Source: Paramacrobiotus metropolitanus
Lineage: Eukaryota; Tardigrada; Eutardigrada; Parachela; Macrobiotidae
Direction: 5' to 3'
Length of the DNA: 29,765 nt
Assembly: GCF_019649055.1 (NCBI RefSeq)
Contig: NW_026570611.1
Coordinates: 1-29,765 of the forward strand
Both the position numbers and the translations under genes were made by a program. Below are positions 9,416 to 19,458 of this stretch, piece after piece; position 1 is the first letter of the stretch; each line of letters begins with the position of its first letter. The notes below the pieces were generated by a model, which worked only from the letters and a program-made list of their open reading frames with translations, made no database searches and had not been told where the DNA came from.

Positions 9416-12313
9416 AGTTATTTATATATTGTACATTCGCTGTGTTGGAGCGGATTTATTACTGGATTTCCCGAGTATTACTCCACCTTCTCCTTCCCCA
9501 CGACGGCGGTGCGGCGCTGGAGCGACGAAGTGGTCCCCTTGAGCGATTTCCGCAGCGCCCTACCGCCAGCCGGCGACCCCTTCGAATGCCGCTACGTGAA
9601 CCTGCAGCACCCCTTCGATCTCTTGCAAAACATCGCCAAGAGCGTCTCGCTGACTACTTTCGTGGTGCTGCTGCGCTGGCTGTGGGAGGAAGTCGCCGTC
9701 TTCCACCTGCGCGCTCTGAACCTTCTCCAGCTGCTGGAAACGTAGCACGAATATGTGGCGCCGTCGCCCGTCATGCTGCAGCTGTGGACCGGCGCCGCCG
9801 CGATTCCTTTTGACCAATGGGCGCCCCAGGTCACGGAGTTGGTGCGCCGGAGGATGGTGAAGTTCCTCAATGTGACTGCCCCCTGCAGGCGGCCAAGGGT
9901 AAGTTGGAATTTGCTTTTGCCATTAATTGGTTATCTGAACCAGTTTCTTTGCATTTATTTCTAATCATTTTCTCATTAAATGGTTTTAATGATTTACGTT
10001 TTTGTAGCTTATCACTTTTGTAATTTACAGCTTATCATTGATGGCTAATTTGTGCGACTTCCCGCTCCAGGTGGCCAGCGGTGAGTGACATTTTCTTCTC
10101 CAGCAATGGATTTTCTGAACCAATTAAATTAGTTTTATTTTGGTCATTTGTGTATGCACTGATTTTAATAATGTACGTTTTTGTAGTACATTACTTTTGT
10201 AATTTACTGCTTATTATTGGTGGATAATTTGTGCGACTACCCGCTCCAGGTGGCCAGCGGTGAGTGTGACATTTTTTCTCCATTAATCGATTTTCTGAAC
10301 CAATTAAATTAGTTTTATCTTGGTCATTTTCTTATGCACTGATTTTAATAATTTATGTTTTTGTAGTACATTACTTTTGTAATTTACTGCTTATTATTGG
10401 TGGGTAATTTGTGCGACTGCCCGCTCCAGGTGGCCAGCGGTGAGTGTGACATTTTTTCTCCATTAATCGATTTTCTGAACCAATTAAATTAGTTTTATTT
10501 TGGTCATTTTCTTATGCACTGATTTTAATAATGTATGTTTTTGTAGTACAGTACTTTTGTAATTTACTGCTTATTATTGGTGGGTAATTTGTGCGACTGC
10601 CCGCTCCAGGTGGCAAGCGGTGAGTGCGACATTTTTTTCTTCATTAGTTGATTTTAGTAGGCCAATTAATTTAGATTTGTTTTGGTACTAGTAATTTTTT
10701 CATGCATTAATTTTACTAATTTATGTTTTTGTAGTACAGTACTTTTGTAATTTACTGCTTATTATTGGTGGGTAATTTGTGCGACTGCCCGCTCCAGGTG
10801 GCAAGCGGTGAGTGCGACATTTTTTTCTTCATTAGTTGATTTTAGTAGGCCAATTAATTTAGATTTGTTTTGGTACTAGTAATTTTTTCATGCATTAATT
10901 TTACTGATTTATGTTTTTGTGGTACATTACATTTGTAATTTACTGCCTATTATTGGGGGGTAATTTGTGCGACTGCCCGCTCCAGGTGGCCAGCGGTGAG
11001 TGCGACATTTTTTTCTTCATTAATTGATTCTAGTAGGCCAATTAATTCAGATTTATTTTGGTACTAGTAATTTTTTCATGCATTAATTTTACTAATTTAT
11101 GTTTTTGTGGTACATTACATTTGTAATTTACTGCCTATTATTGGTGGGTAATTTGTGCGACTGCCCGCTCCAGGTTGCCAGCGGAGATTGTGACCTTTTT
11201 CCTCCAATAACTGATTTTCTAAACTGATTTATTTGCATTTAATTACTATTTTTTCGTAAGTTATTTTTAATGATTTATGTTTGTTAGTGTAATATTTTTC
11301 TAATTTGCTGCTAACTATTAGTGGCTGATTTGTGTGATTGCCCGCTGCAGGCGGCCAACGGTGAACTGAAAAGTTTTTCTCTATTAATTGATTTTTAAGC
11401 CGATTTATTTGCATTTATTACTCGAGTCTGTATTTCTGTCCGTTTTCGTACAAATTATTTTTATTATTTTATGTCTTTTTAGTATGCTATTTTTGCAATT
11501 TACTGCTTATTATTGGGTGCAGGTTTGCAGATCTTGTTGTGGAAATGTAAGTTTGGGCATCATTTTTCTTGAATGTTCTCTGCATATTTTATACCGTTTA
11601 ATAAATAATTTAATTGCTTGCTGTTTTTCGATTATGTAGTTTATGAACTATGCAAGCTCTGAGTTGTATTAAAAAATAATGTTTTAATAATTTTTTTGCA
11701 GTTTGAACTTTCTGAACCTTTTTGTTTAATTTTGAATAAATTATTGGCGCTCGAGGAAAAAAATCGCGAAGTTAAATTTGTCTTGGATGTTCCTTCGCCA
11801 GATGGCTAGCAGGTTTTTTGTAAATATCAAATGTTGCTGCATTATTCGTGAATTCCTAATTTTCTTGACAGATATATTTTCTGGAGATTGTTCTATGAAT
11901 TTATTTTTTCTTACAAAGTTCTTGAATAAAATAATTTGATTAATTGAATAAGGCGGACTGTTGAGTGTGCATTGTTTTGTTTTCCATGCTGCAGATGGCG
12001 TGGCCAGCATCAGCTGCGAAACGCGGCGTTTTCAGCAGATCGGGCGGATTGTGGAGGAATTGGAGTGCCGCCTGCAGCAGCGCACCTGGCTGAACCGGCG
12101 CACCTACCGCAAGGCCGTGCTGCAGAAGCGGCCGGGGACGCTGCTGGGTCTGGAGGAGCAGTGGCGGCTGGAGTGCCAGGTGGCCGAGCGAATCGCCGAG
12201 ACTGCCGGGCGGCCGGTGGACCTGCACTTCCGCCTCACGCTCCTCCACAACGCCGTCGAGACGGAGCGGCTCTGCATCTTCCTCGCCGCCGAGGAGTCCT
12301 CGAATGATCTCCA
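9416..12313 (+). CDS. Unidentified multi-exon protein, with disruptions
   Basis: Proposed exons are 9416(or later)-9898, 11523-11546 (a 24-nt microexon), 11702-11812 and 11995-12313. Their donors include GTAAGT after 9898 and after 11546, and strong acceptors precede 11523 and 11702. The first three are phase 0. The first exon encodes a well-formed helical region rich in Leu, Trp and Val (LLRWLWEEVAVFHLRALNLL) but has an in-frame TAG at 9743-9745. The third exon (LALEEKNREVKFVLDV) needs one extra base near 11806-11811, beside another TAG, to join the fourth in phase 1. The fourth is Arg/Glu-rich and helical (IGRIVEELECRLQQR). It ends either at a donor CCA|GTAAGA or at the overlapping TAA (12315-12317). 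No start codon is visible, and I do not recognise the family. It is either a pseudogene or a real gene with assembly errors. Confidence 0.5.
9870..11360 (+). repeat. Intronic tandem array of ~180-bp units with repeated 5' splice sites
   Basis: About nine units lie head to tail. A ten-base block (GTGGCCAGCG and variants) preceded by CGCTCCAG starts at 10071, 10250, 10430, 10610, 10798, 10986, 11174 and 11351, so spacings are 177-188 bp. The first equivalent is the end of the coding exon at 9873-9898. Units 2-7 are followed by an intact GTGAGT donor; unit 8 reads GAGATT and unit 9 GTGAAC. Most units also carry a TTTTTGTAG acceptor-like site, mutated to GTGG in two late units. Each unit thus resembles a copy of 'exon 3' end + donor + early intron'. 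Later units share a T-rich variant segment, showing local homogenisation. Confidence 0.85.
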
Positions 12314-13271
12314 GTAAGAACGCATTTTCAACTGTTTCAGCACAATAGTTACGCGAGAGATTCGCTTCAATAGGAAATTGATTTTTGGTGTTTTTTTCTT
12401 GAATTTTTATCGCGTATTTATCCGATTATCTTCTGTATGTATAGCCAAGTTTACTTTTTTTCCAAAAATCGCTATTTTATTCCGTACGCAAACAGCAGAT
12501 TTTCCACGATCATAATAATTGTACGCTGAAGCGTACACCGTTACATTCGTTAAGTAACGGACCAACGAGGGTATCATTTATCGCCGACTGACCATGAAAA
12601 CAGCCACGACAGTATTTTTCTTAGTAACGTTTTATGACGGCAATGTGTACGCTTCGCATGCCGTATACAACATGGAACAAAAAAACCACAGCCCCTTTTA
12701 AAGAATACGCCAGTCAAAAAAATAAACCTTCCCGCTAGATCTAAAAACATCCATAAAAACACCGTCCAGTACTAAAAAAATATTATAACACAGTCGGAAA
12801 AAGATCCATACACAGATTCTGTTGACGTTTAATAACCACAGTCGAGACGAATTTTCGAATTCTAGACTTGAGAAATTAATTCTGTTAATTAACGCCCGCT
12901 CAAATCCTTCCGCAGTTCAATGGCGCTGCAACAAAAAAGCCACAATTAACACTAAGAAAACAATGTCCTTGATCATAGCTCAATAAGAAATTTAGAAACT
13001 CCTGATGATTTCAATTTAATCCGACTTTTAACAGAAGTAAATATCAATTAAAAATTCATTTCTGAAATAGCAATTTTGGCGCTCGATCGGGATGCAATAA
13101 TTATCGAAAAATAGAAATTCACAACGACGTGAAAAAGAGAGGGCGAGAAAAATTAATTATCCATAATAAAGCCAGAAAAACTCAAAATGCTATAAAATAA
13201 TGTATTTTATAAGAGAGAAATAAAGGGAAAGTAAAGTAAAGGAAACTAAAGTAAAAAGTAACAGCGAGAAA
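12314..13271. other. AT-rich 3' flank or intron
   Basis: No coding segment is evident. An AATAAA at 12721-12726, about 400 nt after the possible TAA at 12315, could be the poly(A) signal if the gene upstream ends there. From about 13200 the sequence becomes strongly A-rich and leads into the tandem repeat that follows. Confidence 0.45.
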
Positions 13272-13790
13272 AACACATTTTTCCTTAGAATAATTGCTAA
13301 ATCATTTGGAAATAATTATCTGGTAATTATTATGTAACAACGATTACTACGTAATTATCAGGTAATTATTAACGATTAAATAAAAAAAAAATTTCATCGC
13401 ACAAATTTAATTGTAAAAAATAAAACACGTTCCGGAAATATTGCTAAATTCCTCGTATTTATTAAAAACAATCGGGTAATTATTATGCAGAAATATTTAC
13501 TAATTATCGGTTAATGAGTAAGGATTAAAATCCAAATACTCCGCACCTACTACGTAAACTACACGAAATAAACAAACCAGATTCCCAACTAACTGCGAAA
13601 GTACTTGTTTTCCGCTGTATCGGGTACCCATTATGCGAAAATTATTATTAATTATCAAGTGATAATTAACGATTAAAATATGAAAAAAACTCAGCACGCA
13701 TATTTACTACACCAGATAAAACAAACCACATTCCGGAATAATTGCTAAATTGTTGTGATAATCATCAGAGGATTATTACCATTAAAATTG
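13272..13790. repeat. Diverged ~151-bp tandem repeat, about 3.5-4 units
   Basis: A block of the form ACACATTCC..AATAATTGCTAAAT, followed by GGTAATTATTATG and AATTATCAGGTAATTATTAACGATTAAA-like sequence, recurs at about 13272, 13424, 13577 and 13727. Units share perhaps two thirds of positions; the third is the most diverged. It lies just 3' of the stop codon of the minus-strand gene at 13892. It does not encode a protein. Confidence 0.6.
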
Positions 13791-13891
13791 AAATAACGTT
13801 AAGCCATGTCTGTACAACTAATAAATTAAGCAACCAGTATAAATAAAATCAGTAACCGGATAAAACATGGATGTTGGCTTACCGTCGTTCT

Positions 13892-16646
13892 TTACAGAAA
13901 AACTTCCGCATCCACATCCATTTCCGCCACTTCGTCCTCTTCTAACATGTTTTGGTCCAAAAACTGCGGGATAATCACTGGAGATTCTAAGAAAAACAGT
14001 AAAAACGGTCAGAATGGCTAGCAGAATAACAGCTGAAAAATCCCAGATATCACTGCTGGTTATACCTGGAGCGGCACGGACGCACGCCACACTATTCTGA
14101 TACAACCGCTCGTCCACAATCGCATTAGGCTGCAGGTATGAAATGCCATTTCCTTCATTATTGAACGTTCTGCAAACAAACATACATCAGCTGCACACGT
14201 ACACATCACTGACGAAATGTAGCTTACATTATTGTAAGGTGTCAGTACACGTTGGGTTTACGGGAACACTAAACATATGTCGTATACGGCAGTACGATTG
14301 TAGTGCACTGGCTTCTAATGCTTAAGCACACATTGTAAATGAAACCTGCGCCTCCTTCCGTCGCGGCTCAGTTATCTGATTATCTCATCCGTGGCGTAGC
14401 GCGCCGCAGTATGCACAAATAGCCCAACACAATAAATCTCGGATTAATCGCAGCTGCAGCGCAAACTTGCTTAAGAAACATGCTTTGACTGTACTTACTG
14501 TCTTTTGTTGCCCATGGCTTTGGGAATGTCGCGAAGTCCCGGAAGGGGCTGGATGCGGATACGGAATAATCCTGATTCTGTGGGAAACCATAAATTGGGA
14601 GCGGTAATCTGCCCAATCTGATCATCCAAAACGTGCAGACGGAAGCGCTGAATCAGCTCGTTTACATGTCTATTGCGGTCCATAAGAAAATCAGCCGCTT
14701 CCTGTTCGTCTACAAACCAATGACACTTTAACACGTGCCGGTCATTACAACAAGCACTGCAGGACTTACTGATCTGAAATTCTAAGTCCTGTCGGGGCAA
14801 CTCCAGCGGACCACCGGGAACCGCGGGATTGGCCGGAGGTTGGACGCCGGGGAGACGTTGGCGCGCGCCACCACCGGCACCTGGCGGCAGACCACCCGGG
14901 GGCGCCCCCTGCATCCGTCCCTGTACCGGTTGTCCGCGCAAGATGGGAGGCGCCGCGGGCGGTCCGCGCAGGATGGGAGGCGCCGCGGGCGGTCCGCGCA
15001 GGATGGGAGGCGCCGCGGGCGGTCCGCGCAGGATGGGAGGCGCCGCGGGCGGTCCGCGCAGGTTGGGAAGCAGCGCCCACTGGAAGAGAGGCAGTGCCGG
15101 CGGTGGCCACATCAGCGGAGGCATTGCTGGCGGTGCCCACAGAAAGGGAGGCGGGACCGGCGGTCCGCCCAGGATCACACCTGGCGGAGGCGGTTCCGGA
15201 GGACGTGGAGTTCCCTGTGTCACCAGCATGATAGGGGGGTGCGCCGAGGCCGGATACGGACGGATCTGACCGCGGATATCCGGGAAGAACCGGGTCGGCG
15301 GGGGCGGGGCCGAGGTCGGCGACGGGCCGCCGAAAGCGCGCCCAAACTGGAAATAGCCGGATGATGAGGGAGCGGCCTGGGTCTCCATTCGGGGCGGCCC
15401 TCGACCAGCCGGATTTTGGTGAACATCGGTGCCCGGTGTCCGGGGGCGCAGGCTGGAGTGGCGCTGTACCACCTGGACAGCGTCCGTCGGCTGGGAGCTT
15501 CCTGGATGGCCGGGGAACGGATCGGACCTGATGGCAATAATTGCGCTAGTTTATTATGACTCGCATGTCTGAACATATGCAAAACTGTCTGCTCAACGAG
15601 AAACTGAATATATTTGTACGCAGGTATATGAAGGAGCGTAATTTGTAAGTACGCATAAATTCACCAACTGATTTCGTTAATGACTTTGAATTTATTAATT
15701 TTCATAACAGACAGTCGCTACGCGGTATCACTGGTATTTACTGTACGCGTGTCTTAATTGCTGTCAATGTGCGAAAAGTAAAGGTGAAAGAAACGGTTTA
15801 ATTGAAACATCAATCCGGTATAAATGTAGTTTAATGTACTTTATCAGGCACATTAATTCTGATAAATATTGTACTCGTACTTTACACGGTAATACGAGTC
15901 ACGAACGATACTAGTCGTGTCGTACCAGTACAGTAATTAACGTTAAAAGGTAACAAATCTAATTCATGAAATCTTTTAACAACACATTAAATAATCGAAA
16001 TAATTATTCTAATTATTATTAACTTCTAATTATTAATCGGAATAATTAATATTAATCGAATAATTATAACTGGCACTCACGTAATATGATAATCTTAAAT
16101 TCAGTACTGCAGCCAAGAAAATTTACTCGTGAACAGCGGTATAATCGACCTTCACCGAACTGCCGAATATTCATTTTTTATATTATTATTTATACTGCAT
16201 AAATTTGGTACACGTACCGGTTGTCCACCTGTGCAACGGGGAAGGGTTCCATCGGGGTGGAGCGAAGCGGCTGCGGTCCCGGCCCACTCCCGGGCGGATA
16301 TCCCGACGTCATGCGCATTCCCTGATCGCCGAGCACGCCGGCCCCAGCGTTCCCGCCGCCCGACTGCTGCGCGGGATAGAAGGAGGCGTGCTCAGAGGGC
16401 GATGGCGTCGGGGCCGACGGCGGTGGCCGGCCAGCAGTGGAGGCGCGCCCAGCAACCGGGGCATTCGGTGCCGGACGAGGCGGTCCCGTGGGAGAAGGGC
16501 TGCGGCTGCGGCTGCGGCTGCGAGCGCGCCGCAGGGGGGAAACCGGACCTCCGAGGATCGTCGCCTGGCGAACAGCAGTGCGGGCCGTGGGGGTCTCGTG
16601 CCGCGGGGAGTGGGGAGGGACGCTGGCCAGGGCTCCCAGTGCTAAT
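13892..16646 (-). CDS. Proline-rich protein with RS-like stretch and acidic tail (5' incomplete)
   Basis: Read on the minus strand, exons are 16646-16218, 15527-14770, 14709-14499, 14169-14066 and 13986-13892. All junction phases agree (1597 nt with one leading base; 531 residues plus TAA). The first exon is Pro/Ala/Ser rich with an RSRSRSRSPSP stretch. The second is dominated by proline and includes four copies of GPPAAPPILR. The third holds a helical segment (NEQEAADFLMDRNRHVNELI) and a compact region ending GLRDIPKAMGNKRQ. The last two give TFNNEGNGISYLQPN and an acidic end (LEEDEVAEMDVDAEVFL). Introns are 690, 60, 329 and 79 nt. Low-complexity Pro and RS regions suggest a scaffold or RNA-processing factor, which is inference. 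No start codon was found; an upstream exon past 16647 is likely, and that acceptor has only a weak pyrimidine tract. Confidence 0.65.
14941..15060 (-). repeat. Coding minisatellite, 4 x 30 bp
   Basis: Four head-to-tail 30-bp units are essentially identical; only the first differs, at its first base. They lie within the proline-rich gene and each encodes the decapeptide GPPAAPPILR. Near-identity at silent sites shows recent expansion or continuing homogenisation. The unit is a multiple of three, so copy number can change without breaking the frame. Confidence 0.9.
16497..16532. repeat. GGCTGC hexamer run encoding the RS stretch
   Basis: About four to five GGCTGC units on the + strand read as alternating Arg and Ser codons on the minus strand. 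They make the RS-like stretch of the proline-rich protein. Confidence 0.75.
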
Positions 16647-16649
16647 CTG

Positions 16650-16860
16650 TAACCCGAACAGGGTTGTTTGGGCCTGTCAAACTCCCCTGTTCGGGACCAG
16701 AAAGCTCAAGTCCGAGGTGCCATTGTGCGGGCCAGAGAGCTCAGGCCTACCGGCAAACGGGCGGAAGGCCTATTTGTAGACCCACTCTGAGCAAGTTCTG
16801 GTTCCGCCTGGGCCTATCTAAACACGATATGCAACGGCGTTCGGGCCCAGTCCAAACATT
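16650..16860. repeat. GC-rich repeat-like patch with an 11-bp perfect inverted repeat
   Basis: CCCGAACAGGG (16653-16663) and CCCTGTTCGGG (16685-16695) form a hairpin with a 21-nt loop. The patch continues with several GGGCC-containing words to about 16855, ending in a loosely inverted GGGCCCAG. A patch of similar style, sharing GGGCAAGTTCT-like and GGCCAGA words, lies at about 18330-18510. Both could be remnants of one repeat family; the link is weak by eye. Confidence 0.35.
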
Positions 16861-16960
16861 AAATTTATTTAGAATTTCAGTTGCTTTTTTATTTTGTATT
16901 TTACTTAAATCCAACGCTTTACATGACTTAGAAGCTTTATTATTAAGTGACATAATAGGC

Positions 16961-16976
16961 TTTATTAATATTTATT
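16961..16976 (-). terminator. Poly(A) signals of the small minus-strand gene
   Basis: Two TTTATT words on the + strand (16961-16966 and 16971-16976) read AATAAA on the minus strand, 95-110 nt after the stop codon at 17071. Confidence 0.5.
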
Positions 16977-17070
16977 GTAGCGCATCACATGCACTGATCA
17001 CAAGTCTGCATTAATCACGGCATAAACATGGAAAAACAGGATGCACAGCGGTTATATGTACATTCATTTC

Positions 17071-18212
17071 TCAATATTTCGGCTCAATAATTTCGTAGTT
17101 AACATTCGCATCAGCTTTGCTCGAAGGCACATCCGACTTGATGGCATACAACTTCTCTCCCAAGTTCTTCTCCTCGGAAATATTTCGCAGCTTCAGTGGG
17201 TTCATGCGCGTGCTGGCAGCGGGCAGGCGTTCGGGAAAAATTTTCATCGGAAAGGGAGAATTTATGCGCAAGATCCTGAAATTAAATATTATATTTATTA
17301 GTCCACTTATTAGTAATAAAATAATGGTTTTATAATAATAAAATAATGATAATAATAATAATAATGATAACAATAATAATAAAATAATGATGTAATAAAA
17401 TAATGATTTTATTACCTTTAATCAATAATTTATTGCATTTTGAAATTAATGAAATTGGACTACAAACAATTTGGATTTTCTTCGCAAACGAAAACTTCAC
17501 ACCCACAATTCAATACAGGTTCGACAATAATTAATTATTTAAAACTTAAAACAAGGGTAATAACGTGTCGCATCAGTAAAACTTTAGTAAAAAGAATTCC
17601 CAATGCAAATAAAATATACAGTATCTTTGATGTTTGCATGTTGATATTAATACTCAACACTGTATTCGAAGTACTTATAACGCACGCACCTGCATGGGAT
17701 CATCTTGTTTTCTAATTTTCTAATATTTCACATGTTCCGGAACTTCCATGCTTGATCCTAAACCATGGGAGGCTTCGACAAGTTGGATCTTCAGTGGAAA
17801 AGAGGTTTTTGACAATCAGTGAACTGACGCAAGTCGAGAGCTGGCAAAACCACTAACCGTTGCAACAGCAAAGGCTTAACTCACACAATCACAGCGCAAA
17901 AACAGCAATCTTAACCATTTCCCAGGAGCAATCGTTATAAGTTTCATATATACAAAAATGCCTTCGTGATTACAACAATTCCGTAAAGCAAAAACAGAGG
18001 TCTGAGAAAAATCAAGTTGGGAACTTGGGAGAAGAGCAGTTTATAATTTATTGCTATAAGTTTGCAATTTGCAGAAACAATCACTACCAGCACTAACACG
18101 CTACACTGATGTGTAATAAGTACAGTATGGTGCGTCTACACTGCAGCAACGGTAGCACCGCCTCAAGCGCGGGAAAAGCAAACTACCCCGGCAGGCAGTT
18201 CAGATCGTCCAT
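17071..18212 (-). CDS. Small two-exon protein of 76 residues, unidentified
   Basis: The terminal exon (17275-17071) is bounded by a clear acceptor (ATTTCAG). It encodes a basic, Pro-rich segment (SPFPMKIFPERLPAASTRMN) and ends EIIEPKY before TGA. A first exon at 18212-18187 begins ATGGACGAT and encodes MDDLNCLPG. It ends in phase 2 at a donor GG|GTAGTT, matching the phase needed by the terminal exon, and the sum is 231 nt. The 911-nt intron between them has no other good coding segment. The terminal exon is well supported; the first exon is a plausible but unproven choice. The protein is acidic at its N-terminus, mixed-charge later, and has no signal peptide or membrane segment. I do not recognise it. 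Confidence 0.45.
17331..17410. repeat. AAT-type trinucleotide repeat
   Basis: An interrupted run of AAT/ATG trinucleotides inside the intron of the small minus-strand gene. It is a simple microsatellite. Confidence 0.8.
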
Positions 18213-18504
18213 CAAAATGTTTCAGTACATTGTATTGTAATAATATTTATTTAATTACTTGCTGAATAATTTTGTTGATGTAATTTTGTTAGCTTTTAAC
18301 TTGGAATTTGTGTAATTATTTATGATTTTCTGGGCCAGAATATTTCAGCACTACGCTGGGCAAGTTCTTCCCACGAATCTGAACCAGATCTGGCCCACAA
18401 TACGTTGGCCCGGAAATGCCATTATCCTGGAACAGAAAATGCTCCGGATAGGCCAGAGTGTTTCGTGCCCCGATCGGGCTTGATTTCGTTTCTAGAAATT
18501 GCAC
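18213..18504. other. Upstream region of the small minus-strand gene
   Basis: AT-rich to about 18325, then a patch with several GGCCCA/GGGCCA words to 18504. No gene was seen. A promoter for the minus-strand gene would lie here, but no TATA box or initiator stands out. Confidence 0.35.
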
Positions 18505-18640
18505 TGGGCTGGCTGATTGTGGACACTGGAGAAGGCCAAGATAGAGGAAGAGGAAGGTGGATCGCTGACGCCGGCCTCCGTGGTGGGCATGTCGCTGGAC
18601 TCGCTGCTGTCGGATGAGGATTTCTCCGCCATATCAGGAA
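18505..18640. other. Exon-like island, strand uncertain
   Basis: This GC-richer island is open on both strands. The minus strand begins with ATG (18629-18631) in a fair context and reads MAEKSSSDSSESSDMPTTEA onward to a TAG at about 18494. The plus strand reads EKAKIEEEEGGSLTPASVVG, then a DSLLSDEDF motif, with a stop upstream at about 18516. Neither has a convincing splice site: the plus frame lacks a pyrimidine tract before it, and the minus frame lacks a strong GT donor. It may be the first exon of a minus-strand gene or an internal plus-strand exon. Confidence 0.35.
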
Positions 18641-19360
18641 AGAGTTTCAAACAACCAATCACTAACCTCCGACTGATGACACCCAGCTATCCCTGCAAAC
18701 ACACAATATCATTCGCTTGATTATTCAGTATTTTCGCCTGAAATTCCCTGATTAATAACACCATTTCGCAGCAACGCAAGCCAATAAACGCGCGAGAAAC
18801 CGAGAAACCACAAAGCTCTACACTCGATTTTTGAAGATAGTGCCGTCAGAGAGATCCTGCATAACTTATCGATGGCCATAAAATGAATAAACGGTAAACC
18901 GTGTTCCATTCAGAAACTGCCAAACGCACTCACTTTGCAACAATTCAGGGAAACGGTTCACGACTTCAAAACTCTTGGAAAACAGAAAAAAGATAACCCG
19001 TGTACAGTCGGTCGTTGATTTGTTCACAGCTGGCTTGCAGAGTAGCAGTCGCTCTAAAATCAGATCGTAAACTGATAAGCAAAAAACTCCAGGGACCAGT
19101 GCACTGAGTGCAGCGACTCCATTGCACTGCCTGATGTCCATCCACAGCTAGCTGCAGTACTTACAAAGACGGCCCCGCCCAAACTGCGTGAGGTGGCAGC
19201 TACTTGTGCAATTCACGGAAAAGCGGCTGCTGCTCTGTAAATGCAACCAGACTTCAACCATTTACCCGTCCAACCAAAATTGTGAAAGAAGTACTTAATG
19301 CCTACAAAACGATGTAAATAAATCACTAATAGAAAACTACAATAAAATTTGGTATTGCAG
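18641..19360. other. Intergenic or intronic DNA, no gene seen
   Basis: Mixed-composition sequence between two exon-like islands. Only short open frames without splice boundaries are present, and no RNA gene is apparent. Confidence 0.5.
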
Positions 19361-19458
19361 TGGTTAAAAATGGACCACCTGGTGGAGCAGCGGATGATTG
19401 CGGTGGCCATTCAGTACACGCGGCGGCTTCTTCCTCTCCACTGCACGACCGCCCCCCG
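19361..19458 (+). CDS. Candidate orphan exon with start codon
   Basis: A good acceptor (GGTATTGCAG) precedes 19361. An ATG in strong context (AAAAATGG) follows at 19370 and opens MDHLVEQRMIAVAIQYTRRL and a short tail. A possible donor CG|GTGACG after 19458 would give phase 2. Without splicing, the frame stops at 19460-19462. No partner exon was found downstream on this strand before the glycine-rich protein gene. It may belong to a gene with distant exons, be a decayed exon, or be chance. Confidence 0.3.

Noticed and set aside
9743-9782. Possible 38-40-nt intron (GTAGCA..CTGCAG) removing the TAG
   Set aside because: Too short and GC-rich, with a poor donor; the flanking frame is coding through it.
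13818-14183. Minus-strand frame with an apparent membrane helix (ILLAILTVFTVFL)
   Set aside because: The hydrophobic stretch lies inside a 79-nt GT..AG intron. Splicing it out joins two exons in phase and gives a better acidic C-terminus.
14829-15364. Plus-strand Gly/Arg-rich frames
   Set aside because: They are the antisense of the proline-rich exon; the minus strand has consistent splice phases and non-repetitive flanks.
16129-16779. Plus-strand 216-codon frame
   Set aside because: It is antisense to the RS/Pro-rich exon at 16218-16646, which has a donor and phase matching the next exon.
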